A stretch of 43,392 bases of DNA from an uncultured bacterium (GCA_903873475.1 CAIQON010000163.1:1-43392); one strand, 5' to 3'; positions 32,791 to 41,701 are shown, counted from the first letter of the stretch. The notes: a model not told the origin generated them from the letters alone. Program-made: numbers and translations.

Positions 32791-34035
32791 GTGAAACGCG
32801 TCATCCTGGTCGTCTGCGACGGGCTCGGCCGCGACTGGCTCGGCAAAGGACACACGCCCTTCATCGATGGCTGCCTGCGCACAGGGCTTCGCCCAGCCGA
32901 CCACCGGGCGGTCTTCCCGTCGGTGACCCGCGTGTCGGCCGCCAGCATCGCGACCGGCTGCTTCCCCGGATCGCACGGCCTGTACGGCAACCAGGTGGCG
33001 TTGATGGAGGACGGCAAGCTGGTGGTCAGCGATGTAGGGCTGCCCGGCTTCGTCGCGCACCTGCGCACGGTCACCGGACACGCACTGCGCCGGCGCACGA
33101 TGGCCGACCGTCTGGCCGCCGTCGGCCTGCGCCAGGTTGCGTACTCGAACGTGTCAGCCGGCGCGGCGTACTTCCTCGATCCGGAGCACAGCGGGTGGGT
33201 GCTGCATCGATCGGGATCGTACGGCCCCGGCGGCGTCGCGCTGCAGGGTGCGGAGCATCTCGCGATCAGCCACGATCTCGACGGCGATCGCGCGATGACC
33301 GAACGCTTCTGCACGCAGGTCGTGCCGGACAACGAGACCGCCGTCGGCATCCTCTGGCTGGCCAATCCGGACCTGACCCTGCACCACGCGGCACTCGGCG
33401 GCCCCGAGCACCTCGAAGCGCTGCGCGTCGTCGATTCCCTGGTGGAGAAGACACTCGGCGCGGTCGAGCGCGCGCGCGAGCGCGCCGACATCCTCGCAGG
33501 CCTGTGCTCGGATCACGGGCACGAGACGATCGGCGATGCGATCCATGTCGGCCGGTGGCTGGCTTCGAAGGGACTGGCAACGCAGATCGAGCAGGGCCGC
33601 ATCGCCGTCGCCTCCCAGGGTACGGCCGGCCTGATCTATTCCACGCCTGACGCTCGCGCAGCCTTGCTCGAACGCCTCGACGAGATGGCGCTGGAGCCAT
33701 GGGCAGGACGCATCCTCGGCGTGGAAACCCTGCGTGCGCTGGGGCTGGGCGGAGACGACGCGCTGGCGGCTGCGGTCGATACGGAACCCAATGCACGCGG
33801 GATACCGGGCAATCGCTGGCTGGTCGCCGATGGGGAGAAGGCACCTGAAATCGGATGCGGCCACCACGGCGGCATCGGTCCCGATGAAACGCGGCCGTTC
33901 CTTGCCCTGATGCATCCGCAGGTCGCCCCTGCAGTGATCGAGCATTCCACCAGCCTGCCTGACATCGCGCCCACGCTGCTGCGCTTTCTCGGCCAGCCTT
34001 GCGATGGGATGGAGGGGCGCTCGCTGATCGGGTAA
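32791..34035 (+). CDS. Alkaline-phosphatase-superfamily phosphodiesterase/nucleotide-pyrophosphatase-like enzyme
   Basis: 414 residues from a GTG start. The metal Asp10 (VVCDGLGRDW) and nucleophile Thr46 (FPSVTRVSAASIATG) are in place, followed by FPGSHGLYGN; the second metal site is CSDHGHE and the late site is GCGHHGG. This is the NPP/phosphonoacetate-hydrolase branch of the alkaline phosphatase superfamily, using two metals to hydrolyse phosphodiesters, pyrophosphates or C-P bonds. No signal peptide is present, so it is cytoplasmic. Its pairing with a Bug protein suggests a phosphorylated or phosphonate organic acid; this is inference. Confidence 0.85.
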   Translation: MKRVILVVCDGLGRDWLGKGHTPFIDGCLRTGLRPADHRAVFPSVTRVSAASIATGCFPGSHGLYGNQVALMEDGKLVVSDVGLPGFVAHLRTVTGHALRRRTMADRLAAVGLRQVAYSNVSAGAAYFLDPEHSGWVLHRSGSYGPGGVALQGAEHLAISHDLDGDRAMTERFCTQVVPDNETAVGILWLANPDLTLHHAALGGPEHLEALRVVDSLVEKTLGAVERARERADILAGLCSDHGHETIGDAIHVGRWLASKGLATQIEQGRIAVASQGTAGLIYSTPDARAALLERLDEMALEPWAGRILGVETLRALGLGGDDALAAAVDTEPNARGIPGNRWLVADGEKAPEIGCGHHGGIGPDETRPFLALMHPQVAPAVIEHSTSLPDIAPTLLRFLGQPCDGMEGRSLIG

Positions 34036-34069
34036 GGCGCCGGCTGGCGCCAGCGCTGGCTCAGCGCGC
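34036..34069. terminator. GC-rich palindromes between convergent genes, possible terminator
   Basis: The gap between two converging stops holds overlapping palindromes, among them GCTGGCGCCAGC (34043-34054) and CCAGCGCTGG (34050-34059). There is no T-run, so only a structure-based or Rho-assisted end is conceivable. Confidence 0.3.
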
Positions 34070-34071
34070 CG

Positions 34072-35091
34072 TCACGGCCGTATCCCCGCCGCCTTGATCA
34101 GCTTCACATGCCGCTCGTACTCGCTGCGGATGAACGTGGCGAACTGCTCGGGCGTTCCGGCCACCAGTTGCGAGCCATCCTGCTCGAGCACCTCCCTGAA
34201 CTCGGTGGAGTTGGCCGCCTTGACCGTCGCCGCGTGCAGCCGCCCCACCCGCTCGACCGGCGTGCCCACCGGCACCAGGATGCCGTTCCAGCCGCCGTAC
34301 TCGAAGCCGGGCACGCCCGACTCGGATACGGTCGGCACATCCGGCAGTCCGGGCAATCGTTGCGCACTGGTCACGGCGAACACCCGCAGCTTGCCCGCGC
34401 GCGCAAGCGATGCGGTCGCGACCACGGGCGAGATGGTGAAGTGCGACTCGCCACCAAGGACGCCGGCCACCGACTGCCCGCCGCCCTTGTACGGCACATG
34501 TGTCCATTTCACGCCGGTGGTGGCCATGAACAGTTCACCGACCAGGTGGCTGGTCGAGCCGTTGCCGGCCGAGGCCATCATCAACGCGCCGGGCTGGCGC
34601 CGGGACAGGGCGATCAGCTCCTTCACCGACTTGACCGGCAGCGACGGATGCACGGCGATGGCGTTGTAGAAGCGCGACACGAGGCTCACCGGTGCAAAGT
34701 CGCGCACCGGGTCGTAGCCGACCTTCGGGTAGATCGCCGGGCTGATCGCCAGCGAGACCGAACCGCCGACATAGATCGTGTAGCCGTCGGCCGGTGCCTT
34801 GGCGGCGATCTCGGTGCCGATCACCGTGCCGGCACCACCGCGATTGTCGATCACCACCGACTGGCCGATCGTCTCCTGCAGCCGTGCGGCGAACGCCCGC
34901 GACCACAGGTCGGTGCCGCTGCCTGGCGTCCACGGCACGATGAACCGGATCGGCTTGGAGGGCCAGGGTGCCGCCGTGCCCTGGGCCGCTGCCTGCGGTG
35001 CCGCGACCATGGACCCGAGCACGCTGCCTGCCGCGATCGTCGCGGCGATCGCCCGCCGCAGCGGACGGCCTTCCCTTGCCGGTGATTGCAT
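34072..35091 (-). CDS. Bug/TctC periplasmic solute-binding protein (8 of 10)
   Basis: 339 residues from the ATG after GGAGGAGGCGTC. The signal peptide ends AAA/QG. Ligand loops are WTPGSGTDLWSR (Trp and Ser in place of the usual P.GG) and DNRGGAGTVIGTE; the second lobe has HVPYKGGGQSVAGVLGGE, with Gln-Ser replacing Pro-Ala. Changed residues at the ligand-facing loops suggest a different carboxylate. It is 90 bases downstream of the DapA-family gene, probably in the same operon. Confidence 0.92.
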   Translation of the reverse strand: MQSPAREGRPLRRAIAATIAAGSVLGSMVAAPQAAAQGTAAPWPSKPIRFIVPWTPGSGTDLWSRAFAARLQETIGQSVVIDNRGGAGTVIGTEIAAKAPADGYTIYVGGSVSLAISPAIYPKVGYDPVRDFAPVSLVSRFYNAIAVHPSLPVKSVKELIALSRRQPGALMMASAGNGSTSHLVGELFMATTGVKWTHVPYKGGGQSVAGVLGGESHFTISPVVATASLARAGKLRVFAVTSAQRLPGLPDVPTVSESGVPGFEYGGWNGILVPVGTPVERVGRLHAATVKAANSTEFREVLEQDGSQLVAGTPEQFATFIRSEYERHVKLIKAAGIRP

Positions 35092-35181
35092 GACGCCTCC
35101 TCCATTCTCGATCCGCGCCGGACACGGGCCGCTCTGCCGGCGGCCTACGATGACGGGCGGGTTGCTGCCTTTACTTCATCA

Positions 35182-36171
35182 TCACGCGGTCGCGCGCTTC
35201 GCCACGCGTGCGAGTAGCCCGACCTGCTCCAGATCCACGCGCATCGCGGCGACCTCTGCGGCTGGCAGCGGCAGCAGCGGCGGGCGCACCGCGCCACCCA
35301 CCATGCCGATCATGTCGCACCAGGCCTTGATCTGCGCGATCGGCATGAGGTGGTGCTTGAGCCAGGGCTCGCGGATCCACCGCTCGTGGACTGCACGCAG
35401 CGGTTCGATGCCATCGCGGATCGCCTTCGCACCAGCGAGGTCGCCGGCCAGCGCGAGCTCGGTGTAGTCGCGCATCGGCGTGTAGCCCGGCACCTGGATC
35501 AGGAACGGGGCTGCTGACGACATGTGGACCTTCATGCCGTTGTGCGTGATCAGGTGCAGCAGCTCGGTCTCGGACGGGTGGCTCAGCACGATGGAATCGC
35601 CGACCAGTGCCTGCACCTTCGCATAGTGGTCGAGCGGCCGCGAGCACTTCAGCCCGCAGATGTTCTCGAGCCCGGCGATGCGCGCGGTCACCTCGGGCGA
35701 CAGCGCGACTTCGGAGAACGGCGTGTCGAACATCCATATGCCGATGTTCGTTCGCGCGCTCACATGCGCATACCACTGGTACAGCGCCTCGTCGCTCGCC
35801 GGCGGGTAGTACGGGTTCATCACGATCGCGAAGTCGGCCCCGGCGCGCTCGGCCTGGTTGGTCAGCTCGACCGTCTCGTCTGCGCTGTGGTGGCCAGTGT
35901 GCGGGATGGTCAGGCAACGTCCGCGCGCCTCTTCGCAGACGATCTCGACCACGCGCATCCGCTCTTCCTTGGTGAGCGCCCAGAACTCGCCCATGGTGCC
36001 GGTGCAGAACACGCCGTCGATCTTCAGGTGCTCGATCAGCCAGCGCATGTTGTGGCGCAGGCCCGGCTCGTCGATCCGGTTGTCCGGCGTGAACGGCGTG
36101 GTGATCGCCGCCCATACGCCACGAAAACGTTCGCGCGCGGCTCTCTTGGCCTCGCTGCGGCTGTAGTCCAT
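35182..36171 (-). CDS. DapA-family (dihydrodipicolinate synthase/N-acetylneuraminate lyase) aldolase
   Basis: 329 residues, a TIM-barrel aldolase. GTMGEFWALTKEE (58-70), MNPYYPP with the catalytic Tyr (121/122) and GLKCSRPLDHY with Schiff-base Lys175 are clear. The family condenses or cleaves pyruvate adducts; DapA itself has about 290 residues and is normally a housekeeping gene, so this longer member next to a Bug gene is more likely a catabolic lyase or hydratase-aldolase for a 2-oxo acid. AGGAGGA precedes the ATG. It diverges from the nitroreductase. Confidence 0.87.
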   Translation of the reverse strand: MDYSRSEAKRAARERFRGVWAAITTPFTPDNRIDEPGLRHNMRWLIEHLKIDGVFCTGTMGEFWALTKEERMRVVEIVCEEARGRCLTIPHTGHHSADETVELTNQAERAGADFAIVMNPYYPPASDEALYQWYAHVSARTNIGIWMFDTPFSEVALSPEVTARIAGLENICGLKCSRPLDHYAKVQALVGDSIVLSHPSETELLHLITHNGMKVHMSSAAPFLIQVPGYTPMRDYTELALAGDLAGAKAIRDGIEPLRAVHERWIREPWLKHHLMPIAQIKAWCDMIGMVGGAVRPPLLPLPAAEVAAMRVDLEQVGLLARVAKRATA

Positions 36172-36308
36172 CGTCTGTCCTCCTGGTCGGCACGCGCCGC
36201 CCGGTCAGGCGTCCGGGTCCGGTCCGTCGTCGCGCCGGTGCGCAATGATAGACCCGAAACGCGGTACGCTTTCGCATCTTCCAGACCGCGACCGGAGCGC
36301 GTCCCTCG

Positions 36309-36863
36309 ATGCCAACGATCCTGCAAGCCCTCGTCGACCGCCGCAGCGAGCGGCACTTCACGAACCGGACGCTGGAGCCGGAGATCGTCGAGTCGCTGAT
36401 CGAAGCGTTCCGCTGGGCACCGTCGTCGAACAACAAACAGCCATGGCGCCTGCTGATCGCGCAGGATGCTGCTTCGATCGCGGCCTATGACGACGCACTG
36501 AGCGAAGGCAACCGCACCTGGGCCGCGGCTGCGGCACTGAAGATGGTGGTGGTCGGCAACCCGGACGAGCAGCCCGACCGCAACGGCCAGCAGTCGTTCC
36601 TGCTCGACTGCGGCCTCGCGCTGGAGAACCTGCTGATCCAGGGCTGCGCGCTCGGGCTGACCACGCATGCGATGATCGGCTGGGATTTCGACAAGGTCAC
36701 GAAGGCATTCGCGATCCCGGCGCCAATGCGGCCGGTGGCGCTGGTGGTGGCTGGCTATCGCGGCCGCATCGAAGACCTGCCGGAAGAGGTTGCGGCCAAG
36801 GATCGCAAGCCGCGCACGCGCAAGCCGGCCGAAGAGATCGTGGTCTGGAACCGGTTCGGCTGA
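36309..36863 (+). CDS. Small nitroreductase-family flavoprotein
   Basis: 184 residues. The family opening RRSERHFTNRTLEPEIVESLIEAFRWAPSSNNKQPWRLLIA carries the FMN phosphate Arg pair and the SS.N.QPWR loop. DCGLALENLLIQGCALGLTTHAMIGWDFDKV is the second FMN element. It reduces nitro groups, quinones or enones with NAD(P)H. It lacks the longer C-terminal arm of many relatives. The Bug gene begins 10 bases after its stop, so they are probably co-transcribed. Confidence 0.87.
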   Translation: MPTILQALVDRRSERHFTNRTLEPEIVESLIEAFRWAPSSNNKQPWRLLIAQDAASIAAYDDALSEGNRTWAAAAALKMVVVGNPDEQPDRNGQQSFLLDCGLALENLLIQGCALGLTTHAMIGWDFDKVTKAFAIPAPMRPVALVVAGYRGRIEDLPEEVAAKDRKPRTRKPAEEIVVWNRFG

Positions 36864-36873
36864 GCCAACCCTC

Positions 36874-37878
36874 GTGTCCCGTTCATTCGCCTTCAGCCGT
36901 GTCGGCCTGGCACTCGTCGCGAGCGCCTCGGTGACGTCCACACCCGCCTTCGTCGGCCATGCTTCGGCAGCCGACGCGCCGGTCTCCTATCCCTCACGCC
37001 CGGTACGCATGGTTTCCCCGTTCGCGCCCGGCGGCAACACCGACATGGTCGGCCGCACCATCGCGCCACGCCTGGCCGAGCGTCTCGGCCAGAACGTGCT
37101 GGTCGACAACCGGCCCGGTGCCGGCGGCATGATCGGCACCGCGGCGGTGGCCAAGGCCCTGCCCGACGGCCACACGGTGCTGTTCGCCAGCGGCGCGTTC
37201 ACCTCGGTGGCGGCCACCGCATCGAAGATGCCCTACGACCCGGTGAAGGACTTCAGCTGGGTGACGATCGTGATCACCTACCCGTTCGTGGTGGTCGTGC
37301 GCAACGACTCACCGGTGCGCAACGCCGCCGGGCTCGTCGACCTCGCACGCCGCAATCCCGGCAAGCTGAATTACGGATCGGTCGGCATCGGCTCGGTGTT
37401 CCATCTCGCGACCGAGCTGTTCAATTCGATGGCCAACACCGAGATGCTGCACGTGCCCTACAAGGGCAGCGCGGAGCCGATGACCGAACTGATGGCCGGC
37501 CGCCTGGACGTGATCTTCGGCACGCTGACCGGGGCTTTTTCGCAGATCCAGGCGAACCGGGTACGTGCGCTCGCGGTAACTTCGCTCGAGCGCTCGCCGC
37601 AGTTGCCCGACACGCCGACGATGGCCGAGACGCTGCCCGGCTACGAGGTGACCTCGTTCGCAGGTGTCGCGGCGCCACGCGCGACGCCGCAGCCGATCGT
37701 CGACAGGCTGAACCGTGAACTGCATGCGGTGCTGAAGCAACCGGAGATCGGCAAGCTGTTCGGCGAACTCGGCGGATCGCTGAAGCTCACCACGCCCGCC
37801 GAAGCGGACAGCCATGTACGCGGCGAGATCGAAAAGTGGCGGCGCATCGTCGCCGCGCGGAAGATCGAGGTGCAGTGA
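36874..37878 (+). CDS. Bug/TctC periplasmic solute-binding protein (9 of 10)
   Basis: 334 residues from a GTG at 36874; the ATG further upstream lies inside the nitroreductase gene and lacks a signal-peptide pattern. SRSFAFSRVGLALVASASV is a signal peptide ending ASA/AD. Ligand loops are FAPGGNTDMVGR and DNRPGAGGMIGTA; the second lobe has HVPYKGSAEPMTELMAGR. The gene follows the nitroreductase by 10 bases and converges with the MFS gene. Confidence 0.9.
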   Translation: MSRSFAFSRVGLALVASASVTSTPAFVGHASAADAPVSYPSRPVRMVSPFAPGGNTDMVGRTIAPRLAERLGQNVLVDNRPGAGGMIGTAAVAKALPDGHTVLFASGAFTSVAATASKMPYDPVKDFSWVTIVITYPFVVVVRNDSPVRNAAGLVDLARRNPGKLNYGSVGIGSVFHLATELFNSMANTEMLHVPYKGSAEPMTELMAGRLDVIFGTLTGAFSQIQANRVRALAVTSLERSPQLPDTPTMAETLPGYEVTSFAGVAAPRATPQPIVDRLNRELHAVLKQPEIGKLFGELGGSLKLTTPAEADSHVRGEIEKWRRIVAARKIEVQ

Positions 37879-37920
37879 CCGGACAGCCAGCGACCCGCAC
37901 GCGCGGAGCGCCACTGCGCC

Positions 37921-39162
37921 TCAGCCTGCCGCGACCTGCCTTTTGTTCTCCGGCCGCCGCTGCTGCGCGCGAAGGCAGCCGATCGCGATCAGCGACGGAA
38001 TGGCCAGCAGTGCGAAGGCGATGTTGTAGCTGTGCGTCAGCGCATAGGTGGCGGAGAACACCGCCGGCCCGGTGAACTTGCCGATGTTCACGTAGAGCAG
38101 CGTGCCGCCGATCACCGCGGCGACACGGCCCGGTGGCGCCTGCTGCCCAACTTCGGCCATCAGGATGCCAGCCCAGGCACCGGAGGCCAGGCCGAGCCCA
38201 GCGAACATCGCGTACACGAACCAGAGCGGCCACGCGGGCGAAAGCCAGAAGAAACCGATGCTGAGCGCGAGCATCGTCCACGACATCCAGGTCAGCACGC
38301 GCCCGGCGCTGCCGATGCGGTCCGCAATCCAGCCGGCGGCCATGCGGCCCACCGTGCTCGCCACCTGCACCGCGACCAGCACCAGCCCCGCCTGCACGAT
38401 GCTCATGCCGAGCACCGCGACGCAGGCGACCACCGCAAAGGTGGCGACGCAGAACTGCGCCCAGCAGAACGACATGCCCGCGAACGACAGGAGCCGCAGC
38501 TTGCGGTCGCGCCAGTTCGAACGGACGCCGTCGAACGGGTTGCGCGCGAGCGCACGGTGGGACGGATCGCGGTCGTCGTCCCATGCCGGGCGACCGATCT
38601 GCAGCAGCACCATCGCCATGACGAGCGTCACGATCGAGTACATGAACGCCCAGCGCCAACCCACGCTCACGGCGACCATCGGCGCGACCAGCGCGGCGAT
38701 CACGCCACCGAGCGGCACGCTGGTCTGCTGGATCGAGAAGACGAGGTTGCGCCGGGCCGGCGGCGAGAAGCGCATCATCAGCGCGGAAGCAGGTGGTGCC
38801 AGCAGGCCGAAGCCGATGCCGATCACCAGCGACCCTGGCAGCAGGAACGCGGCCGAGGGCAGGATCGCGCACAGCATGCCGGCCGCCACCAGACACTGGC
38901 CGATCTGCGCGGCACGGGCGCTGCCCAGCCGCCGGCTCAGGCCGGAGAACAGCACCAGCGAGGCGATCAGCCCGATGCTGACCACGCTGATGTGGTAGCC
39001 GACCAGCGACGGCTCGATGCCGTACTCGGCGGCGACCACCGGGGCGATCGCCGGCAGCACCATCATCGACGACACCGACATCGCATGGCTGAAGGTGAGC
39101 GTGAGCACCAGGTAGGCGAGCGAGGGCGGCGTGCGCGGCATCGCCGCACGGTCGGTGTTCAC
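37921..39162 (-). CDS. Major facilitator superfamily transporter
   Basis: 413 residues with twelve hydrophobic segments. LSRRLGSARAAQIGQC matches the MFS loop 2-3 signature region, and AAGWIADRIGSAGR repeats it in the second half. APPASALMMRFSPPARRNLVFSIQQTSVPLGG is typical of the antiporter-like TM5 motif. The long central loop (about 195-215) is charged. It is inner-membrane; the transported compound cannot be deduced, but an organic acid or aromatic acid is plausible beside this many catabolic genes. It diverges from the deacetylase-fold gene. Confidence 0.9.
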   Translation of the reverse strand: MNTDRAAMPRTPPSLAYLVLTLTFSHAMSVSSMMVLPAIAPVVAAEYGIEPSLVGYHISVVSIGLIASLVLFSGLSRRLGSARAAQIGQCLVAAGMLCAILPSAAFLLPGSLVIGIGFGLLAPPASALMMRFSPPARRNLVFSIQQTSVPLGGVIAALVAPMVAVSVGWRWAFMYSIVTLVMAMVLLQIGRPAWDDDRDPSHRALARNPFDGVRSNWRDRKLRLLSFAGMSFCWAQFCVATFAVVACVAVLGMSIVQAGLVLVAVQVASTVGRMAAGWIADRIGSAGRVLTWMSWTMLALSIGFFWLSPAWPLWFVYAMFAGLGLASGAWAGILMAEVGQQAPPGRVAAVIGGTLLYVNIGKFTGPAVFSATYALTHSYNIAFALLAIPSLIAIGCLRAQQRRPENKRQVAAG

Positions 39163-39283
39163 GCTGGAGTCCTGCCCATTGCCTGGTCCGGCGCCGCCCG
39201 CCGGGCAGCCGTTGATTCGTGGAGTGCGAGTCTAACCGCCGCGCTGGGGGCGTGTGTATCGGGGGCTGAAGCTGGGTCCGCAG

Positions 39284-39292
39284 TGATATTCT
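39284..39292 (+). promoter_or_regulatory. Extended -10 promoter of the deacetylase-fold gene
   Basis: TGATATTCT, a TGn-extended -10, lies about 60 bases before the ATG at 39354. No matching -35 is present, as is usual for extended -10 promoters. Confidence 0.3.
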
Positions 39293-39353
39293 GCGCCATC
39301 CGGGTGACACGGCCGATTCCGGCGCGGCCCGCATCAACGCAACAGGACAGCCG

Positions 39354-40262
39354 ATGAAAAAAGGACTGGTGCCGACGCACACCCGCTACGACTACGTGCC
39401 GCTCAACGAGCGCAAGGATTACAACTGGCCGGGCGGCAAGCGGCTGGCGTTCTGCATCACGACGAACGTCGAAGTATTCGCCTTCGGCAAGGGCCGCGGG
39501 CACGACAACGCCAAGCATGGCGAGCCGCAGACCCAGCGCAACTACTCGTGGCGCGACTACGGCAACCGGATCGGCATCTGGCGTTTCTTCGACATGTTCG
39601 ACCAGTTCAAGCTGCCGGCCGCACACAACGCCAACAGCCTGCTCTGCGAGCACTACCCGCAGATCATCGACGCGATCCGCAAACGCGGCGACGAGATCGT
39701 CGGCCACGGCCGCACCAATGCCGAGAACCTGAAGGACTTCCTCTGGGAAGAGGACGAAGCGCGGGTGATCAAGGAGGTCGCCGATACCTTCGCCGCCGCT
39801 GGCGTGCCGGCCACCGGATGGATGGGTGCCGGTGCCTACGAGAACGCGACCACGCCCGACCTCCTGAAGGAAGCCGGCTACCGCTACGTGATGGACTGGC
39901 CAGCGGATGACCAGCCGTTCTGGCTGCGCACCCGCTCGGGGCCGATCCTCTCGGTACCCTACCCGGTCGAGCTCAACGACTCGCCGGCGGTCGTGCACCG
40001 CCAGCACAGCGCTCACGAGTTCTGCGACATGCTGGTCGACCAGTTCGACGAGATGGTCGAGCAGAGCGAGCACGCGCCGCTGGTGTGCAACCTGTCGATC
40101 CACCCGTACGTGTTCGGCCAGCCGTTCCGGCTGCGCGTGCTGCGCAATGCGCTCGCGCACTGCGTGAACCATCCGCTGAAGGATCGCGTCTGGTTCTGCA
40201 AGCCCGGGGATGTCTCGGACTACTGCTACACGCTCGCGCCAGGCATCCTTCCGGGAAGCTGA
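39354..40262 (+). CDS. Polysaccharide-deacetylase-fold protein, PuuE/cyclic-imidase-like
   Basis: 302 residues. The NodB-like barrel is of the PuuE/allantoinase and cyclic-imide-hydrolase type. LAFCITTNVEVF corresponds to the metal 'T.D.E' motif with Asp changed to Asn38. RGDEIVGHGRTNAEN gives His118, while the usual second His is Asn122. MGAGAYENATTPDLLKEAGYRYVMDW and the late NLSIHPYVFGQPFR are typical. With two of three metal residues altered, it may use no metal or another site, as reported for some family members. It acts in the cytoplasm. Its last 37 bases overlap the DUF1653 gene. Confidence 0.83.
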   Translation: MKKGLVPTHTRYDYVPLNERKDYNWPGGKRLAFCITTNVEVFAFGKGRGHDNAKHGEPQTQRNYSWRDYGNRIGIWRFFDMFDQFKLPAAHNANSLLCEHYPQIIDAIRKRGDEIVGHGRTNAENLKDFLWEEDEARVIKEVADTFAAAGVPATGWMGAGAYENATTPDLLKEAGYRYVMDWPADDQPFWLRTRSGPILSVPYPVELNDSPAVVHRQHSAHEFCDMLVDQFDEMVEQSEHAPLVCNLSIHPYVFGQPFRLRVLRNALAHCVNHPLKDRVWFCKPGDVSDYCYTLAPGILPGS

Positions 40263-40492
40263 GCGCCGAGGAAGGCGAAGCGAGGCTGGCGCAGGCCGTC
40301 GACCTCGACTTCGCCGAAGAACATGGCGTGCGGACGCACCCAGAGGCCGCTGTCGTTGTACAGCGGCCGGTAGAGCACCAGCGGCTCGAGCGTCTCGCTG
40401 TGGCGCACGACGCCGACGACCTCGTACTCGTTGCCCTTGTAGTGGCGGTAGCGGCCGGTGGGTGCCGGTGGCAGCGGTGGCAGGTCGCTCAT
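40226..40492 (-). CDS. DUF1653 protein
   Basis: 88 residues from the ATG at 40492. The core GRYRHYKGNEYEVVGVVRHSET, PLVLYRPLYND and LWVRPHAMFFGEVE is the complete DUF1653 domain, a small beta-barrel protein of unknown role. The frame is also open upstream, but the domain begins right after a short Pro-rich start. Its end overlaps the end of the deacetylase-fold gene by 37 bases, tail to tail. It diverges from the Bug gene at 40686. Confidence 0.85.
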   Translation of the reverse strand: MSDLPPLPPAPTGRYRHYKGNEYEVVGVVRHSETLEPLVLYRPLYNDSGLWVRPHAMFFGEVEVDGLRQPRFAFLGAQLPGRMPGASV

Positions 40493-40685
40493 GTCAGTGC
40501 TTTCGTTACCATCAGACTCTCCCCAGGGTGGTGTGCGTTGGTTCGTGCATTTGTGATCACGCAGCGACACGGCGCTCGCGTAATGCGGTAGTTTCTCCGC
40601 GTGGCCATGAGCCCGCCATTCGCCGGAATCAGGTTCCCGTCAGCAGGACACACCGGCGCGTGGATTATCGATGGAGGAACATCCG

Positions 40686-41654
40686 ATGAGAACTCCGCGC
40701 ACGTTGATGCCGCTGGCGCTCGCTGCCGTGGCTGCAACTGCCTTCGCCCAGCCGCGCGACTTCCCGCAGCGCCCGGTGCGCGTGATCGTGCCGGTACCGC
40801 CCGGCGGCAGCGTGGACGCCACCGCACGCCTGCTTGCACCGAAGCTGTCCGAGTCGCTCGGGCAGCAGGTGCTGATCGACAACCGCGCGGGTGCCTCGAC
40901 CAACATCGGCATGGAGGTGGTCGCGCGCGCGCCCGGAGACGGCTACACGCTGCTCGCGAATACCGCGCCGCTGGTCGCCAACCCGGCCTTGTTCCCGAAA
41001 CTCGGCTTCGCGCCCGAGAAGGACTTCGCGCCAATCTCCCTGGTAGTGAACGGCCCGGTGGTCGTGGTCGCGCATCCGTCGCTGCCGGTGCGCGACCTGC
41101 AGGGCCTGGTCCGCCTGGCGAAGGCGAAGCCGGGCGCGATCAACTATTCGTCCTCCGGTGCCGGCACGCTGACCCACCTGGGCGCGGAACTGTTCAAGTA
41201 CATCAGTGGCGCGAACCTCGTGCATGTCCCGTACAAGGGCGGTGGTCCGGCCATGGCCTCGACGATCGGCGGCGAGACCGAAGTGACCTTCCAGACGCCG
41301 CTCGCGGCCGTCGGCCATATCCAGTCGGGCCGCCTGCGCGCGCTGGCGGTGACCAGCGGCAAGCGGCTCGCAATGCTGCCCGAGCTTGCCACGACGGCCG
41401 AGGCGGGCCTGCCACGCTTCGACTTCCAGACCTGGGTCGGCTTGCTGGCACCGGCGTCGACACCGGCACCGATCATCAAGCTGCTCAACGAGCATGTGGT
41501 CAGGGCCGCTCGTTCACCGGACGTCGCCGAGCGCTTCGCACGCGAAGGCGCGGATGTCGTCGGCAGCACGCCCGAGGCCTTCCGCAAGGTGATCGCCGAC
41601 GAAACCGCCCTGTGGGCCCGGGTGATCCGCGACATGGGCATCAAGGCCGAGTAG
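40686..41654 (+). CDS. Bug/TctC periplasmic solute-binding protein (10 of 10)
   Basis: 322 residues from the ATG after ATGGAGGAACATCC. The signal peptide ends AFA/QP. Ligand loops are PVPPGGSVDATAR and DNRAGASTNIGME; the second lobe has HVPYKGGGPAMASTIGGE. The gene is 47 bases before the alpha/beta hydrolase and 953 bases before the dihydroxyphthalate-decarboxylase-like gene, all on one strand and likely one operon. The ligand is unknown; a carboxylate used by those two enzymes is plausible. Confidence 0.93.
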   Translation: MRTPRTLMPLALAAVAATAFAQPRDFPQRPVRVIVPVPPGGSVDATARLLAPKLSESLGQQVLIDNRAGASTNIGMEVVARAPGDGYTLLANTAPLVANPALFPKLGFAPEKDFAPISLVVNGPVVVVAHPSLPVRDLQGLVRLAKAKPGAINYSSSGAGTLTHLGAELFKYISGANLVHVPYKGGGPAMASTIGGETEVTFQTPLAAVGHIQSGRLRALAVTSGKRLAMLPELATTAEAGLPRFDFQTWVGLLAPASTPAPIIKLLNEHVVRAARSPDVAERFAREGADVVGSTPEAFRKVIADETALWARVIRDMGIKAE

Positions 41655-41701
41655 CCCCCTCCACAGAACTCGATCCATCCCCTCTTTTCCGGACGACGCA
41701 C

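Noticed and set aside
34072-36171. Naming the DapA-family gene dapA
   Set aside because: Its length, divergent sequence and Bug neighbour point to a catabolic relative rather than lysine biosynthesis.
36790-36873. Upstream ATG for the Bug gene inside the nitroreductase gene
   Set aside because: It would put a basic, non-signal stretch ahead of the signal peptide; the GTG at 36874 fits better.
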